Assembly: GCA_024709685.1 (NCBI GenBank)
Contig: JANJWF010000137.1
Span: 1 to 35,808, forward strand
DNA from: Thiobacillus sp.
GTDB taxonomy: Bacteria; Pseudomonadota; Gammaproteobacteria; Burkholderiales; Thiobacillaceae
DNA length: 35,808 nucleotides
Reading direction: 5' to 3'
Made by a program: the position numbers and the translations under genes. This document shows positions 33,903 to 35,808 of this stretch, piece by piece (position 1 is the stretch's first letter; each line of letters begins with the position of its first letter). The notes under the pieces were generated by a model. The model had not been told where the DNA came from, ran no database searches, and saw only the letters and a list, made by a program, of their open reading frames with translations.

Positions 33903-34553
33903 TCAGAACGGCGCGGGACTCTCGAAGCCCAGTTCTTCCCCCGTCACCGGATGCACGAAACGCAGCGACCAGGCATGCAGCAGCAGGCGCTCGGCCTGGG
34001 CCTGCACGTCAGGTGGTGCGTAGAGCGCGTCGCCCAGGATCGGATGCCCCAGTTCACGCAGATGGACGCGCAACTGGTGCGAGCGGCCGGTGACCGGTTC
34101 GAGCTCGACGCGGGTGCACGAACCGGCTTCGGCCTGCCCCAGTACGCGCCAGCGCGTGAGGCTCGGCTTGCCCAGGCGGTGATCGACGATCCGCAAGGGC
34201 CGGTTGGGCCAGTCGACAATGATGGGCAGGTCGATCGTCCCCCAGCCTTGCGGCGGCGTTTCCGGCCGGCCGTCCACCACTGCGATATAGCGCTTGCTCA
34301 CCTCGCGCACGGCAAATGCCATGCTCAGCGCGCGCTGCGCCGCCGCACCCCGCGCCATCACCATCAGGCCGGAGGTGGCCATATCCAGTCGGTGCACAGT
34401 CAGGGCGTCGGGATAGCGGGCTTGCACCCGTACGGCGAGGCAATCCTGCTTGTCGGCGCCGCGCCCCGGGACCGCCAGCAGGCCGCTGGGTTTGTCGAGC
34501 ACCAACAGGGTGTCGTCAGCATAGAGAAGTTTGACGTCGGGAATGTCCGGCAA
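33903..34553 (-). CDS. rluA: Dual-specificity RNA pseudouridine synthase RluA
   Basis: A 216-residue protein that closely follows E. coli RluA (219 residues): KPSGLLAVPGR, the catalytic HRLDMATSG with its Asp, DLPIIVDWPNRP and VTGRSHQLRVH. RluA modifies U746 of 23S rRNA and U32 of some tRNAs. The start is uncertain: the frame opens with TTG at 34553 and no ATG or GTG fits before the conserved region, so TTG is given. No other gene shares its strand nearby. Confidence 0.92.
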   Translation of the reverse strand: MPDIPDVKLLYADDTLLVLDKPSGLLAVPGRGADKQDCLAVRVQARYPDALTVHRLDMATSGLMVMARGAAAQRALSMAFAVREVSKRYIAVVDGRPETPPQGWGTIDLPIIVDWPNRPLRIVDHRLGKPSLTRWRVLGQAEAGSCTRVELEPVTGRSHQLRVHLRELGHPILGDALYAPPDVQAQAERLLLHAWSLRFVHPVTGEELGFESPAPF

Positions 34554-34608
34554 GGTGGCTTGGCTGGTGCGAAGGGTCCAACCCAGATTATCCCTTGGAA
34601 TGAATGCT

Positions 34609-34637
34609 CCCTTCGCGGCGTGGGTGCCGCTCCTACA
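34609..34637. repeat. REP-like palindromic element
   Basis: On the minus strand TGTAGGAGCGGC-ACCCAC-GCCGCGAAGGG, i.e. the GTAGGAGCGG...CCGCGA pattern of REP elements known from Pseudomonas and relatives. It is a single copy in the gap between rluA and the lipoprotein gene. Such elements are moved by RAYT transposases; none is in the window. Confidence 0.7.
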
Positions 34638-34681
34638 GAGGATGTGGGCACTGACGAACGGTTGCTGGCACGAATGCGGTC

Positions 34682-35808
34682 ATGGATGATAGCCGCATGC
34701 GCTGCGATTACCGGACCGCGTTGAACTCCGCCCTACTGATCTGGGCCATCCTGCTCGCCATGCTTGCATTCATGCTGGGCGGATGCGCGAGCGGTCCCGA
34801 AACCACGGCGAGGGGGGATGCGGAGGCGCTGCTCGACCTGCACCCGGATGGCGCGTTCTACCGGGACGGGCACTTGGTGCTGCAATACAGCGTCGGTGCA
34901 GACAAGGCTTTTCTCACCGCAAGCTGGCCCGTCGACGACCTGAACCCGGACCGGCACAACTACCGTACGGCCGTGATGGACCTGGCCACGGATGCGCCGG
35001 CGACGCCCGCTGCCCTGCAGCGCGACTGGCAGCCGGTCACGCTGCAGCCATACGCCCGCTGGCAGACCTTGATGAACGCTCTGCTGGGGCGGCTAGCGCC
35101 CATGAATGCAGAAACAGGCACGCTGGTGACGGTTCAGGGAGCCGACTTCGTACTGTATCGCGACCGCGAAGGCACCCTGCACAGCACCCGCCTGGAGAGC
35201 AAGTCGGCCACCCTCCGGGTCGGCCGGCGCGTCAGCGAGGAAGCGTTTGCCGAGTTGGCCAACGACTATCTGAAGACGGAAATGGCGCAGGACGGCGGGG
35301 GCGCCGGCCCGGTACTGTTCGCGGTAGGCGAGGACGAACTGGGCGGTGCCTTCGTGCTGTTCGATTTTGCCCGCAGGCAGTCGGTGTTCATCGCACAACC
35401 GCCCAGCCCGTTGCCGCCCGGTCGGCAGTTGGGCTTTTCGCTGCGGCTGATCGATGCCCTGACGCTGCGTAGCCACGTGTTCAGTGCGTTGCAGCATCCC
35501 GTCACCATGACGAACCGGCTGTTCTGGCTGACAGCCCACTCCGGTGCCGTCCTGCTGCCGCGTGGCATCTCGGCAACCAACGAGGCACCCCCGCCGCTTG
35601 CCGGCAACGAGGAGATGGACCTGCATGCGTGGGAACAGCGGTTGGACGAGTTGGTCGGCCCCGAGCGATACCGCGGCAGCATGCAGCCGCTGATCGACGG
35701 CGAGGCCTTTTTCGTGTCGCTGGTGCAGGCGATCCAGGAGGCGCGCGAATCCGTCGACATCCGCCTCTATATTTTCGACAGCGACGACTATGCGCTGCGC
35801 ATCGCCGA
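34682..35808 (+). CDS. Lipoprotein with phospholipase D-like domain, partial
   Basis: The C-terminus lies outside the window; 375 residues can be read. The signal peptide ends with the lipobox LGGC (Cys near residue 38). An N-terminal region of about 290 residues that I do not recognise follows, and then the start of a phospholipase D/cardiolipin synthase-like domain: PLIDGEAFFVSLVQAIQEA and SVDIRLYIFDSDDYALRIA. The HKD motifs would lie beyond the edge, so activity cannot be judged. The start is ATG 34682 or 34697. A decayed fragment of the same superfamily lies at 21358-21560. Confidence 0.8.
   Translation, partial: MDDSRMRCDYRTALNSALLIWAILLAMLAFMLGGCASGPETTARGDAEALLDLHPDGAFYRDGHLVLQYSVGADKAFLTASWPVDDLNPDRHNYRTAVMDLATDAPATPAALQRDWQPVTLQPYARWQTLMNALLGRLAPMNAETGTLVTVQGADFVLYRDREGTLHSTRLESKSATLRVGRRVSEEAFAELANDYLKTEMAQDGGGAGPVLFAVGEDELGGAFVLFDFARRQSVFIAQPPSPLPPGRQLGFSLRLIDALTLRSHVFSALQHPVTMTNRLFWLTAHSGAVLLPRGISATNEAPPPLAGNEEMDLHAWEQRLDELVGPERYRGSMQPLIDGEAFFVSLVQAIQEARESVDIRLYIFDSDDYALRIA

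Overview
The window is about 36 kb of GC-rich, densely packed chromosome. Gene content and protein similarity point to a betaproteobacterium, most likely a chemolithotrophic sulfur oxidiser of the Nitrosomonadales/Thiobacillaceae type; this is an inference from content, since no rRNA or other taxonomic marker is present. I see no insertion sequence, prophage, CRISPR array, tRNA or rRNA.

Layout. (1) 1-3130, minus strand: a four-gene operon for a B-type heme-copper enzyme (CuA subunit II, catalytic subunit I, SenC/SCO copper chaperone, CtaG-like membrane protein). The catalytic subunit has Asn where oxygen reductases carry the cross-linked Tyr. With the senC neighbour this fits the sNOR nitric oxide reductases described from ammonia oxidisers. 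A near-consensus sigma-54 promoter drives the operon, and a divergent sigma-54 activator with a PAS domain and a cysteine cluster (3131-4486) is the obvious regulator. (2) 4520-14569: mostly housekeeping and small proteins: tRNA hydroxylase TrhO, a methyltransferase, a Cys/Tyr-rich lipoprotein, YaeQ, a cold-shock protein with a long leader, a membrane-anchored retropepsin-like protease, a YbaK-type deacylase, a Lon-family protease paired with a polysaccharide pyruvyl transferase, an MFS transporter and a Cys-rich secreted protein. (3) 14595-21330, minus strand: a class III nucleotide cyclase followed by a YhiI-RbbA-YhhJ type ABC export system. (4) 21358-26557: a decayed phospholipase D fragment, chorismate synthase, transaldolase, a CBS-domain protein and a thiamine-diphosphate enzyme.

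(5) 26706-33826, plus strand, is the most interesting part. An ECF sigma factor, a zinc-finger anti-sigma factor and a CnrX/Spy-like periplasmic sensor are followed by an outer-membrane porin, SoxX, SoxA, SoxY, SoxZ, a cytochrome c-prime-like protein and a His-rich periplasmic protein. The same bipartite promoter element, GGAAC-16 bp-CGTTTAA, stands before the sigma gene and before the porin gene. This predicts that the sigma factor controls itself and a Sox subset that lacks soxB and soxCD here. The likely picture is an inducible envelope module: a porin for entry, SoxYZ as sulfur carrier, SoxXA as the c-type cytochrome that conjugates substrate to it, and accessory periplasmic proteins, all under surface signalling.

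(6) 33903-35808: pseudouridine synthase RluA, a REP-like element, and the start of a lipoprotein with a phospholipase D domain that is cut by the window edge.
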